From an uncultured Bacilli bacterium (GTDB lineage Bacteria; Bacillota_I; Bacilli_A; RF39; UBA660), in the NCBI GenBank assembly GCA_947581765.1, contig CANPVU010000004.1, forward strand, positions 1 through 61,577: a stretch of 61,577 nt of DNA, in the 5' to 3' direction. The notes under the pieces were generated by a model that saw only the letters and a program-made list of their open reading frames with translations, ran no database searches and was not told where the DNA came from. Positions 48,137 to 55,848 of this stretch are shown one piece after another. The position numbers were made by a program, and so were the translations under genes. How positions within the stretch are numbered: the first letter of the stretch is position 1; each line of letters opens with the position of its first letter.

Positions 48137-48880
48137 CTACCAAGAGCCACTCCAAGTTGCTTGAGCTGGAGGTATTTCATCAAAGGAATCTTTAGAACTT
48201 GAAGCAAATATTATACCTGAATTACTAATTGTAAAATTTCTAGCTTTACCTATAGTTACATTTTCAACAGCATGAGCATAGTCACCTGTTGCTTTTTGAC
48301 TAACTATAGTTGCATCAACAGACTTTTGAACATCAAAATAAAGGGTCTGTGATAAAGATGTCATATCTCCAGTAGGAACCTTAAATGTCGCCGCAGAACC
48401 TGCATCTTGAGTTGTTGGATAATATGCTTGTATTGTTCTACAAGTTCCATCTGTAATACAATAAGTTTGTTCAAAATGCAAAATTCCTCTTAATTTAACA
48501 CTAGCATAGTGACCAATTGCTATTGTGTCGTAACTTCGAACCTTTGGAAAATTTTTCCAATTTAAAACTGCTTTATAACGATAATATGATCCATTATTTG
48601 AAATAGTTGTTGTTAATTTTTTATAACTTGTCTCAACATATGCTGAACCATTTACATTATTCACATTTTCATCGTAATTATCAAATTCTTCTTTAGAAAT
48701 TTCCTCAGTAAAAGTTGTAGGAACTAATGATATATATTGATTGTTAAATGTAATGGTCTTATAATACCTTTCAACTTTTGATACTTCTTTAAAAACAGAA
48801 TCTTCTTCTAATGCAAATGCATTAAATGGTAAAAAAAGCGAAAAGCCTAAAATACAATAAGTAAGTAATTTTTTTATAAT
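48137..48880 (-). CDS. Sec-exported protein without a canonical start codon
   Basis: The track's 175-residue ORF is only the C-terminal part. The frame continues upstream through a perfect signal peptide (KKLLTYCILGFSLFLPFNAF, then ALEED) to a GAGGAG ribosome site at 48890-48895. The codons at the expected start are ATT (48880) and ATA (48877), not ATG, GTG or TTG. The mature part of about 220 residues contains YKAVLNWKNFPKVRSYDTIA and FEQTYCITDGTCRT, likely beta-rich and disulphide-bonded. I recognise no family. It uses either a rare AUU/AUA start or has lost its start codon. It may be cargo of the nearby lysis module. Confidence 0.65.
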   Translation of the reverse strand: MIKKLLTYCILGFSLFLPFNAFALEEDSVFKEVSKVERYYKTITFNNQYISLVPTTFTEEISKEEFDNYDENVNNVNGSAYVETSYKKLTTTISNNGSYYRYKAVLNWKNFPKVRSYDTIAIGHYASVKLRGILHFEQTYCITDGTCRTIQAYYPTTQDAGSAATFKVPTGDMTSLSQTLYFDVQKSVDATIVSQKATGDYAHAVENVTIGKARNFTISNSGIIFASSSKDSFDEIPPAQATWSGSW

Positions 48881-48914
48881 ATATTTAATCTCCTCTCTTA
48901 AACATAAATATAGT

Positions 48915-49679
48915 TTAATAAAACAATTTACTACTAGATATCTCCTCTTTAAAATATAAAGGTATATTTATTTTATTTTCTATATTAAAATTGTCAGTAT
49001 AGTGTATTTCAAGATAAAAATTTCTCTCATCATCATATAAAATAAATTCATTATTTTCCACATAATCATCCAGAAAAATATATTTGTCGCTTAAATATTC
49101 TTGCAAAAAAATATTTTCATATTCTAAATTATTACCTAAAGTAAATAAAATTTTTTTATCATCTTTTAAAATAATATCGATTTGATTCAATATTGTTTGA
49201 TAATTTGTTCCACTATATTTACTATTATATTCTATGTTATCAATTATCAAAATATTCTTATTTTTATTCACTATCAAATAACCACTTACAATAAATTCGT
49301 CCTTAGTACTACCTATACTATAAACTCTAAATCTATTGTAATTATTTATTAAAAATGCTGATAAAAATCCAATAACAATTACAATCAATAAAATTACAAA
49401 ACATTTTGCGTATTTATATTTAGATGCTTTATTATAATATTTTATTGCTTTTATAGTTATATCATCAGTATTCTTCTCTCCACGCAACAAATCTGAAACA
49501 GTTATTTCTAAAATATCACTTAATTCTTCTAAAATAGAAATATCTGGTAAAGTTTTACCACGTTCCCATTTCGAAACAGCGGTATCACTAACGTTTAATT
49601 TTTCACCTAATTGAGCTTGAGTTAAATTTTTTTCTTTTCTAAGTTTTGCTATAAATTTTCCTATTTTTTCTTGATTCAT
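48915..49679 (-). CDS. membrane-anchored XRE-family regulator
   Basis: The 254-residue protein has an N-terminal Cro/C1 helix-turn-helix (residues 5-62: LRKEKNLTQAQLGEKLNVSD, TAVSKWERGKTLPD). A linker follows, then one membrane helix (about 92-113, CFVILLIVIVIGFLSAFLI) and an external or sensor domain of about 140 residues. This layout suggests a transcription factor that senses an envelope signal. It is divergent from the tandem XRE gene at 49817, so the 137 bases between them probably hold the operators of both. Confidence 0.85.
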   Translation of the reverse strand: MNQEKIGKFIAKLRKEKNLTQAQLGEKLNVSDTAVSKWERGKTLPDISILEELSDILEITVSDLLRGEKNTDDITIKAIKYYNKASKYKYAKCFVILLIVIVIGFLSAFLINNYNRFRVYSIGSTKDEFIVSGYLIVNKNKNILIIDNIEYNSKYSGTNYQTILNQIDIILKDDKKILFTLGNNLEYENIFLQEYLSDKYIFLDDYVENNEFILYDDERNFYLEIHYTDNFNIENKINIPLYFKEEISSSKLFY

Positions 49680-49816
49680 ACTAAAATTCTCCTACTTTAC
49701 TTTTCTAAATAATATCATAAAAAATATATAATTTACTTTCTTTAAATATCGTATATCCCCAATTATCATAAAAATTAATTCTGGTAAATGAAATAATATA
49801 CTATGGTGAGTTATGT

Positions 49817-50254
49817 ATGATAATTGAAAGACTAAAAGAAACTAGAGAAAGACTTGATTTAAAACAAAAAGATATTGGTAAATTATTAGGTGTTAATAAT
49901 TCAACTGTATCAGGGTGGGAAACTGGAAAAGACACTATTCCTCTTACTAAATTAATTATGTACGCTAATGAAATGAAATATAGTTTAGATTACTTATTTG
50001 GCATTTGTGAAAAAAATTATTATTATTCTTCAATTGAAATTAATAAAATCGTTATTGGAAAAAATTTAAAGCAAATGAGGATTATGAACAACTTAACACA
50101 AAAGGATATAGCTAATAAACTTAATACTACGCAATCTACTATATCAAATTATGAAAGTGGAAATAATTTGATAAATACAACATTTTTATGCAATTTAACA
50201 CATATATATAAACCTTTTTCTATCGATAAATTATTCGACAGAAACCTTAAATAA
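49817..50254 (+). CDS. tandem XRE-family repressor (two helix-turn-helix domains)
   Basis: The 145-residue protein consists of two Cro/C1 helix-turn-helix domains: residues 4-62 (LKETRERLDLKQKDIGKLLG, VNNSTVSGWETGKDTI) and 78-137 (MRIMNNLTQKDIANKLNTTQ, STISNYESGN). No other domain is present. It is the only plus-strand gene of the element and is divergent from the membrane-anchored XRE gene. It is the best candidate for the element's master repressor. GGTGAG precedes the ATG. Confidence 0.85.
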   Translation: MIIERLKETRERLDLKQKDIGKLLGVNNSTVSGWETGKDTIPLTKLIMYANEMKYSLDYLFGICEKNYYYSSIEINKIVIGKNLKQMRIMNNLTQKDIANKLNTTQSTISNYESGNNLINTTFLCNLTHIYKPFSIDKLFDRNLK

Positions 50255-50269
50255 TAATATTAAATTTAA

Positions 50270-50386
50270 TCATTTTTCATTACTTAAATCATTTTCCTCC
50301 TCCCTAGAACAAAGACCTGCTACTACGCATGCAGACCACAAAAAAAGAACTATCAATAATGATAGCCCAATAAATATACATATCAT
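50270..50386 (-). CDS. tiny single-span membrane protein with CSREEE motif (copy 2)
   Basis: The 38-residue ORF is too short for the track: MICIFIGLSLLIVLFLWSAC, then VVAGLCSREEENDLSNEK. One membrane helix is followed by a charged tail. AGGAGGAG precedes the ATG. It shares the CSREEE tail and a 20-base DNA match (TGTTCTAGGGAGGAGGAAAA) with the copy at 36631, while the helix sequences differ. No gene starts after this copy, so the conserved purine stretch is not serving as a ribosome site here. Confidence 0.6.
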   Translation of the reverse strand: MICIFIGLSLLIVLFLWSACVVAGLCSREEENDLSNEK

Positions 50387-50413
50387 ACTCTTTCTCTCCT
50401 CCTTTTTTTATAA

Positions 50414-51916
50414 TTACTTTAATTGTTTTGTATTTATATCATGAGAATTAAATAATTCACTAAATTTTTGAATTGCATAATTCATTTCATAATTAATATT
50501 TTTTAATGCTTTCTCCATTTTATATTTACTAGGAAATTTTGTTATACTATCAGTTCCTTTAAAATAATTATCTAATACATGTTTTCTTATTCGTTTATCA
50601 TTAAAATTATTTCTATTTCTTTTTTTCATGGCAAATATATATCCAATTTTTCTATTTTCACTATAATGACATATACTTGTATGTTCTCTTTCACATATAT
50701 ATACTATCTTCCAATCTTCTTTATCAAAATATGTTTTCATCTCATTGCTATTTAAATACAAATTGCTTTTTTCTAAACAATTATCTACTATTAAATCATA
50801 ATAAATATATATATATCCACCTTCTCGAACATTAGACATGAGTTTTCTAACCTTTTTTTTCATGCTAATATTTTTATTCTTGTCTAAATTTAAAGAATTC
50901 TCAACATATACTAAGTCAAATTTTTTTATCTCCTTAGTACAATAATAATTAATTTGTTTTATTTCAACTTTATCTTCTAGTGAAAAATCTGATATTCTCT
51001 TTTTTAATCCATTTGTAAACTTACCATTAAAGATTCCCCCATTTATAAGTACATCATTATCTTCATAGCATACAACATTATAATTTCTTCTTGCAAATGG
51101 TAAAACATTTTTACCATCATTTGCATCTACTATTAATAAATCTATATTTCTATTGTATTTTTTTTGAAAAAATAATATATAATCATATATTTGTTGATTA
51201 GGTTGTCCAAAAATACTAGAAGTTCTATAAACTCTATTTATAGTTCTTTTTTTGTAATTATTAGGAGTTTTTTGCAATAATATAGAACCTACTTTGTGAG
51301 TGTGTTCCTTTTTATTAAATGGGTGTTTATTATGGACCGAACCTCTTATATAATTTTCTTTATGGTAAATCACATTCCATTTTTTTAAATCTATATATCC
51401 CATTATTTGCTTGTATCTTAAAATTTGATTTTTTGATACTTCTATATCTTCATCTAAATAATAATTTAAATATAAAAATCCATTTTCATTTACACTATTC
51501 ATTAAACTTTTTAGTTTTTTTGATATAGACCATTTATTATTTTCTTTTAATTGTATTGTTCTTATTGCTAAAACTAAATCATACCTGTAACTTTGCTTTT
51601 CGTGAAAAAAATTATATTTCTTTACCTTTACATGTTCTGCTAACTTTGCACCTTTTAATCTTTTTATTAATCCCAATGTTAAAAATTGATCTATAACACC
51701 ACCATCAAGTAGTTTAGTTGATTCTTCATAACAAGTAATATTATTTGATTTTTTTGATAAAGGTAAAACATATATTCCATCTTGACAATTTGGAATTAAA
51801 ATACTTGTATCCTCTTTAATTTCAACATATTGGGACAACCTTTTTATAATAGATAGTTGTGGTTCACCAAAAACACTAATTGCCTTCGTAGCATATTTAT
51901 TCTTATACTTTAACAT
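50414..51916 (-). CDS. duplicated, degenerate methyltransferase-like protein
   Basis: The 500 residues contain two similar halves. Each has a FGxP..I start (SVFGEPQLSIIKRL / SIFGQPNQQIYDYI), a Rossmann-like strand (TSILIPNCQDGIYVLPLSKK / IDLLIVDANDGKNVLPFARR) and CYE(E/D). A YRYDLVLAI / KKFDLVYVE strand and NENGFLYLNYY / REGGYIYIYYD follow. This is the class I SAM-methyltransferase order, but the Gly-rich motif I is eroded in both halves. It may bind SAM weakly or be a structural derivative. It lies alone at the right end of the element, next to attR. Function unknown. Confidence 0.7.
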   Translation of the reverse strand: MLKYKNKYATKAISVFGEPQLSIIKRLSQYVEIKEDTSILIPNCQDGIYVLPLSKKSNNITCYEESTKLLDGGVIDQFLTLGLIKRLKGAKLAEHVKVKKYNFFHEKQSYRYDLVLAIRTIQLKENNKWSISKKLKSLMNSVNENGFLYLNYYLDEDIEVSKNQILRYKQIMGYIDLKKWNVIYHKENYIRGSVHNKHPFNKKEHTHKVGSILLQKTPNNYKKRTINRVYRTSSIFGQPNQQIYDYILFFQKKYNRNIDLLIVDANDGKNVLPFARRNYNVVCYEDNDVLINGGIFNGKFTNGLKKRISDFSLEDKVEIKQINYYCTKEIKKFDLVYVENSLNLDKNKNISMKKKVRKLMSNVREGGYIYIYYDLIVDNCLEKSNLYLNSNEMKTYFDKEDWKIVYICEREHTSICHYSENRKIGYIFAMKKRNRNNFNDKRIRKHVLDNYFKGTDSITKFPSKYKMEKALKNINYEMNYAIQKFSELFNSHDINTKQLK

Positions 51917-52121
51917 AACAAATTAATCCTTTCAAACTATGATATCAAGGACTACTTAACTTTTATGTTTCTCACTTCAATGTATCGTATATATTTTTAA
52001 GCAATTTTTTGTAAATTTTTTTATAATTTTATATTTTTTTATCTTTTTTGCTATTTTTAAAATTTTTTTCAAAATGATTTTACCTTGATTTTATAAGGAA
52101 AATAAGGCTTTACTAATTTTC
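51917..52121. other. right-end region of the element, no gene seen
   Basis: About 200 very AT-rich bases hold the promoter of the methyltransferase-like gene, the 13-bp AGTCCTTGATATC site (inverted relative to the recombinase promoter copy) and no ORF or terminator I would defend. Confidence 0.4.
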
Positions 52122-53108
52122 TCACATTGTACTTGTATTACCAGTTACGGGTATTAAACCTACTACTACCATAAGATTTAATACAGCTTGAAAAGAAAGT
52201 CCAAATATAATACCGAATGCTAAATTTTTAGCAAACTTATCATGAGTAGATAAAGCTACTTTAATTCCACTATATATTAATATAATAAATAAAGTTGCTA
52301 CTATAAGTATTCCTACAAAACCAAATTCTTCACTAATTATAGAAAATATAAAATCTGTTTGTGGTTCAGGTAAATAAAAATGTTTTTGTACTGAATTACC
52401 AAATCCTAATCCAAATAATCCTCCTGGTCCAATAGCATACAATGATTGTAATATTTGAAAACCACTACCCAATGGATCACTCCAAGGATCTAAAAATGAT
52501 AATATACGACTAAGTCTATAGGGTGCTATTAAAATTAATACTACTATTCCTATTACTCCTAATGCCCCTATCTTAAATATTAATCCCATTTTCATACCAT
52601 TTATAAATAATATTCCAAATATAGTCATTACTATTATAGTACCAGTACCAAAGTCTGGTTGTAACATAATTATTCCAAATATTAATAATGTAACAAGCAT
52701 ACATGGTAACATATTCTTATGATTAACTAAATATTTAGATGTAAATATAATAAGCCCTAACTTAGTAAATTCACTAGGTTGTATACCAAATGATCCAATA
52801 CCAAACCAACTTCTACTACCATTTCTTACAGTACCTATTCCTGGTATTAATACAAGTATTAAAAGTACTATACAAGTAAGTAATATATATTTAGAGTATT
52901 TATAGTATAAATTATAATTAATTTTACTTACAATATACATTAATACACAACCTATAATAAAGAATGTTCCTTGATTACGTACAAATTTATATGGAGTATT
53001 AAACTTATAATCACTCCATATATAAGAAGCAGAATATATCATTATTAATCCAAATATAGAAAGTGTTATTGCACTTATAACAAGTAAATAATCTACACGT
53101 CTTTTCAT
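52122..53108 (-). pseudogene. ftsW: 5' part of ftsW, truncated by the mobile element
   Basis: FtsW is the septal peptidoglycan glycosyltransferase of the SEDS family. From ATG 53108 (GGAGTG upstream; overlaps the mraY stop as ATGA) the protein has nine or so membrane segments and SEDS motifs: RSWFGIGSFGIQPSEFTKLG, LQPDFGTG, and LPEPQTDFIFSIISEEFGF. Its host sequence ends at IPVTG. Then five element-encoded residues (NTSTM) and a stop follow. The missing 33 codons, with the conserved [11 protein letters not shown] loop and last helix, lie at 24926-25024. The truncated protein is probably inactive. Position beside mraY identifies it as ftsW rather than rodA. Confidence 0.93.
52137..52148. other. 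attR, right element-chromosome junction
   Basis: ftsW codons GTA ACT GGT (minus strand) end at 52140; AATACAAGTA of the element follows. Joining the two ftsW sides restores GTAACTGGTGTTAC, coding for VTGV(T). Confidence 0.75.
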
Positions 53109-54094
53109 AACCACACTCCAAACAAAAGTGCTACCAAACAGCCTATTAATCCTACTAACCAAAATAATTTTACTACTTCTACTTCTGGCATTAATTGTTC
53201 AAATGTATGATGTATAGGTGTCATTGGAAATATTCTTTTCTTTGTTAGTTTATAATAAGTTCTTTGTATTATACAACTTAATGTTTCTATAACAAATACA
53301 ATACCTATAACTATTAATAATACTTCATGTCTAGTTAGTATTGCTAAAATACCCATACATGCTCCAAGTGCTAAAGACCCAGTATCTCCCATAAATATTT
53401 TTGCAGGATGAGTATTAAACATAAGAAAACTAATAAGTGATCCTATAAGAGAAAATATAAATAATGTTATTTCTACATATCCTTCTAACCACCCGGTATT
53501 TAAAGTTATTATTCCTAATGTAAAAAAAGATATTAAAGATAATCCACCTGCTAATCCATCTAGACCATCTGTTAAATTAACAGCATTACTACTACTAGTT
53601 AAAACAAGTAATATAAATATGCCATATAACCACCCTATATTTATTTTAATATGTAATGTATGTAACCATAATAATGGTTCATTACCAGCTCTCAAAAAGA
53701 AATAAAATATTATAGTTGCTACTATTATTTGAAAAAATAATTTTAATGATTCACTTAATCCTTTATTATTATGTCTTTTAATTATAAGGTAATCATCTAT
53801 AAAACCAATTAATGAATAACTAAAGAAAGTAAACATAACTATTAATAAATTATAAGAAAAATTAATTACTTTAAATAGTAATAAAATAGTAATTAACACT
53901 ATTGGAGGAATAATAAATATTAACCCTCCCATAGTAGGTGTAGATGATTTATTGCTATGTCTTTGCATTAAATATATACTTAATACTTGATTACTTTTCA
54001 TCTTTTTTAATATAGGTATTAATATTAATCCAATTATAAAAGATATAAATATACTTATAATTGCTACAATAATTATTTTCATTATGGTTAACAT
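53105..54094 (-). CDS. mraY: phospho-N-acetylmuramoyl-pentapeptide transferase
   Basis: This membrane enzyme makes lipid I from UDP-MurNAc-pentapeptide and undecaprenyl phosphate. The 329 residues contain the family motifs in order: STPTMGGLIFI near 53, SLIGFIDDYLI near 95, NAVNLTDGLDGLAGG near 170, NTHPAKIFMGDTGSLALG near 228 and FPMTPIHHTFE near 293. AGGTGATACT precedes ATG 54094, which is preferred over the internal Met5. The stop overlaps ftsW, as in a reduced dcw cluster without murD between them. Since ftsW is split, the pair's joint transcript now ends in the element. Confidence 0.96.
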   Translation of the reverse strand: MLTIMKIIIVAIISIFISFIIGLILIPILKKMKSNQVLSIYLMQRHSNKSSTPTMGGLIFIIPPIVLITILLLFKVINFSYNLLIVMFTFFSYSLIGFIDDYLIIKRHNNKGLSESLKLFFQIIVATIIFYFFLRAGNEPLLWLHTLHIKINIGWLYGIFILLVLTSSSNAVNLTDGLDGLAGGLSLISFFTLGIITLNTGWLEGYVEITLFIFSLIGSLISFLMFNTHPAKIFMGDTGSLALGACMGILAILTRHEVLLIVIGIVFVIETLSCIIQRTYYKLTKKRIFPMTPIHHTFEQLMPEVEVVKLFWLVGLIGCLVALLFGVWL

Positions 54095-54144
54095 AGTATC
54101 ACCTATTTAAATATATTCTATTTTATTATTTTTATTAAGGAAGA

Positions 54145-54171
54145 TAAAAAGAAAAAGGACTAAAGTCCTTT
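54145..54171 (-). terminator. terminator after the small membrane protein at 54170
   Basis: An AAAGGAC/GTCCTTT stem with a TTTA loop and T-rich tail on the minus strand. Confidence 0.8.
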
Positions 54172-54484
54172 AATCTTCTTCATTACCTTCCTCAAATACA
54201 GATTGTTCACTAAATACAACATATGTTTTTTGATTTAATAATACAATTATTAAAAGCATTAATACTATAATAGAACAAAGAATAATATAATCAACAGAGT
54301 CATATGTATTCTTATATAAAAATCTATATTCTAATTCTTGTGATAAGCTTCTATCTTCTTCCTTTTCTTTTTGTATCAATTGTTGCTCTTTTTGAGTAAC
54401 ACCATATGTATGATATGAAACTGCATTAACATTAGGTATCAATAAAAACAAACCTATTATAAATAATATAACTTTCTTTTTCAT
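54170..54484 (-). CDS. hypothetical exported protein with C-terminal helix
   Basis: The 104-residue protein has a signal peptide (MKKKVILFIIGLFLLIPNVN), a charged helical segment (QKEQQLIQKEKEEDRSLSQE) and one membrane helix (about 66-85, IILCSIIVLMLLIIVLL). A short acidic cytoplasmic tail ends it. Its position upstream of mraY-ftsW invites comparison with divisome proteins such as FtsL, but topology and sequence do not match, so I give no function. Confidence 0.55.
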   Translation of the reverse strand: MKKKVILFIIGLFLLIPNVNAVSYHTYGVTQKEQQLIQKEKEEDRSLSQELEYRFLYKNTYDSVDYIILCSIIVLMLLIIVLLNQKTYVVFSEQSVFEEGNEED

Positions 54485-54502
54485 AATTTTCCCCCTAAAA
54501 TA

Positions 54503-55168
54503 CTACTCCTCAATATAAGGCTTTAAAAATTTAGTTAATTCTGTATATCCTGCATCATTTAAATGTAATCCGTCTTGTGTATATTCATCTTTTAAATTTA
54601 AATCTTTATCAGCTAATATAGTATATACATCTAAATATGTAATATCAGTATCAAGACAATACTCTTTTAATTTCTCATTTATATATCTTATATCTTCATT
54701 ATATCTTTTATCTGTTTTAGCCCTTTTAGACCTATTAACTGGATATATAGATTCTAAATAAATCTTTGTTTTAGGAGATTTATCCTTAGTTTCATCTATT
54801 ATAGATATAATATTACTAACTACTTTATCCTTATCTGTACCAATACCTAAATCATTTGTTCCTATCATAAGAAACATTTTATTAGCTTGATGCTGCTGTA
54901 CTAAATTACTAAATCTTCTTATAATATCGGTAGTTTTATAACCACTAATACCACTATTAATAAGCAATTTACTCTCATAATCATAATAATCATCTAAATG
55001 ATAAAAATCAGTTATAGAATCACCTACAAACAACACTTTTTCCTTTGGTGCTTCTACTTCAACAGTAACAACACTATCTTGAATACTTAATCTAGTATTA
55101 ATAAGACTTAAAGATAATATAATTATAATTACAAGTAAAAAAGCTACTAACCAATCATGACCTTTCAT
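54503..55168 (-). CDS. membrane-anchored SGNH/GDSL hydrolase
   Basis: The 221-residue protein has an N-terminal anchor (residues 6-24). A GDSL-like esterase domain follows, with all four blocks: LFVGDSITDFY (nucleophile Ser), SGISGYKTTD, MIGTNDLGIG and DGLHLNDAGY (Asp-His pair). Such extracellular enzymes remove O-acetyl or lipid groups from wall polysaccharides or peptidoglycan. The gap to the next gene downstream (toward 54484) is 18 bases, so they may be co-transcribed. A terminator upstream separates it from the gene at 55252. Confidence 0.88.
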   Translation of the reverse strand: MKGHDWLVAFLLVIIIILSLSLINTRLSIQDSVVTVEVEAPKEKVLFVGDSITDFYHLDDYYDYESKLLINSGISGYKTTDIIRRFSNLVQQHQANKMFLMIGTNDLGIGTDKDKVVSNIISIIDETKDKSPKTKIYLESIYPVNRSKRAKTDKRYNEDIRYINEKLKEYCLDTDITYLDVYTILADKDLNLKDEYTQDGLHLNDAGYTELTKFLKPYIEE

Positions 55169-55216
55169 AACCTCATCCCCTAATAAAATTATAACCTTTT
55201 ATATATGTTTTGACAA

Positions 55217-55241
55217 GAAAAAAAGACAATTTTTTTGTCTT
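55217..55241 (-). terminator. terminator after the gene at 55252
   Basis: An AAGACAA/TTGTCTT stem followed by a run of T on the minus strand. Confidence 0.85.
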
Positions 55242-55251
55242 AGTATCATTT

Positions 55252-55812
55252 TTATTCTTTTATACTATTTAATACTGGTATAACATTATCTACAATTGTA
55301 TAATCTATACTATCTAAATTACTTATAAATTCAATTACATAAGTATTACTATTATTCAATTTTGCATAAAACAACATTCTCCTAGTTTTAGCACCTACTA
55401 TCTCTACTACTAAAAAATTATTATTCTTATAATTTATTTCATACATATTATTTACCGCATATCCATATTCTTCTAATCTATATTTTATATTTTTTTTAAT
55501 TAGTAATATATCAGAATATTTTTTATCTATAATTTGTATATTAGCAGCCCAAGTACTAGAATCAGTAATCATTAAAACATTATCATTTACTTCATATGTA
55601 TAATTATCAGGTATAGAAAATGAGTAATCTAAAAATTCAACATCAGTAGATGTAAAAGAGTCCATATTTATAAAACCATTCTCTAAATATAAACTCTTTA
55701 AATTAACATTATTAAACTTTAATACATATATAACTGTAAATAATAAAACATAACTTAAAAAAGTGATACAAATGATATTATATAAATACTTATTACTCTT
55801 CAAATGTATCAC
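55252..55812 (-). CDS. hypothetical membrane-anchored protein
   Basis: The 186-residue protein has one N-terminal helix (about 13-30, ICITFLSYVLLFTVIYVL) and an extracytoplasmic domain of alternating strands (FSIPDNYTYEVNDNVLMITD, YVIEFISNLDSIDYTI). I recognise no family. It lies between the terminator after the cps genes and its own terminator, so it is transcribed alone. Confidence 0.55.
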   Translation of the reverse strand: MIHLKSNKYLYNIICITFLSYVLLFTVIYVLKFNNVNLKSLYLENGFINMDSFTSTDVEFLDYSFSIPDNYTYEVNDNVLMITDSSTWAANIQIIDKKYSDILLIKKNIKYRLEEYGYAVNNMYEINYKNNNFLVVEIVGAKTRRMLFYAKLNNSNTYVIEFISNLDSIDYTIVDNVIPVLNSIKE

Positions 55813-55823
55813 CTCCTACTTGT

Positions 55824-55848
55824 AAAAAAACAAGAATAAATCTTGTTT
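55824..55848 (-). terminator. terminator of the cpsC-cpsD-cpsB operon
   Basis: An AAACAAGA/TCTTGTTT stem with a short AT loop and T-run on the minus strand overlaps the end of cpsB. Confidence 0.8.

Larger units (their letters stand above)
25025..52139. mobile_element. 27-kb serine-recombinase integrative element inserted in ftsW
   Basis: The two halves of ftsW define both ends to within a few bases. Inside are a large serine recombinase at the left end, a SNF2/N6-methylase giant protein, a TraG/VirD4 coupling protein, DUF4313-like and small ICE-type proteins, XRE regulators, an ABC/lipoprotein set and a lysis-like module. No relaxase, VirB4 or other mating-channel ATPase was found among the ORFs. 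It may be a reduced conjugative element or one mobilised in trans. Nearly all genes point leftward; one XRE regulator is the exception. Confidence 0.9.

Noticed and set aside
42240-48880. Prophage
   Set aside because: Holin and endolysins are present, but no capsid, portal, terminase or tail proteins; the neighbours are conjugation-type genes.
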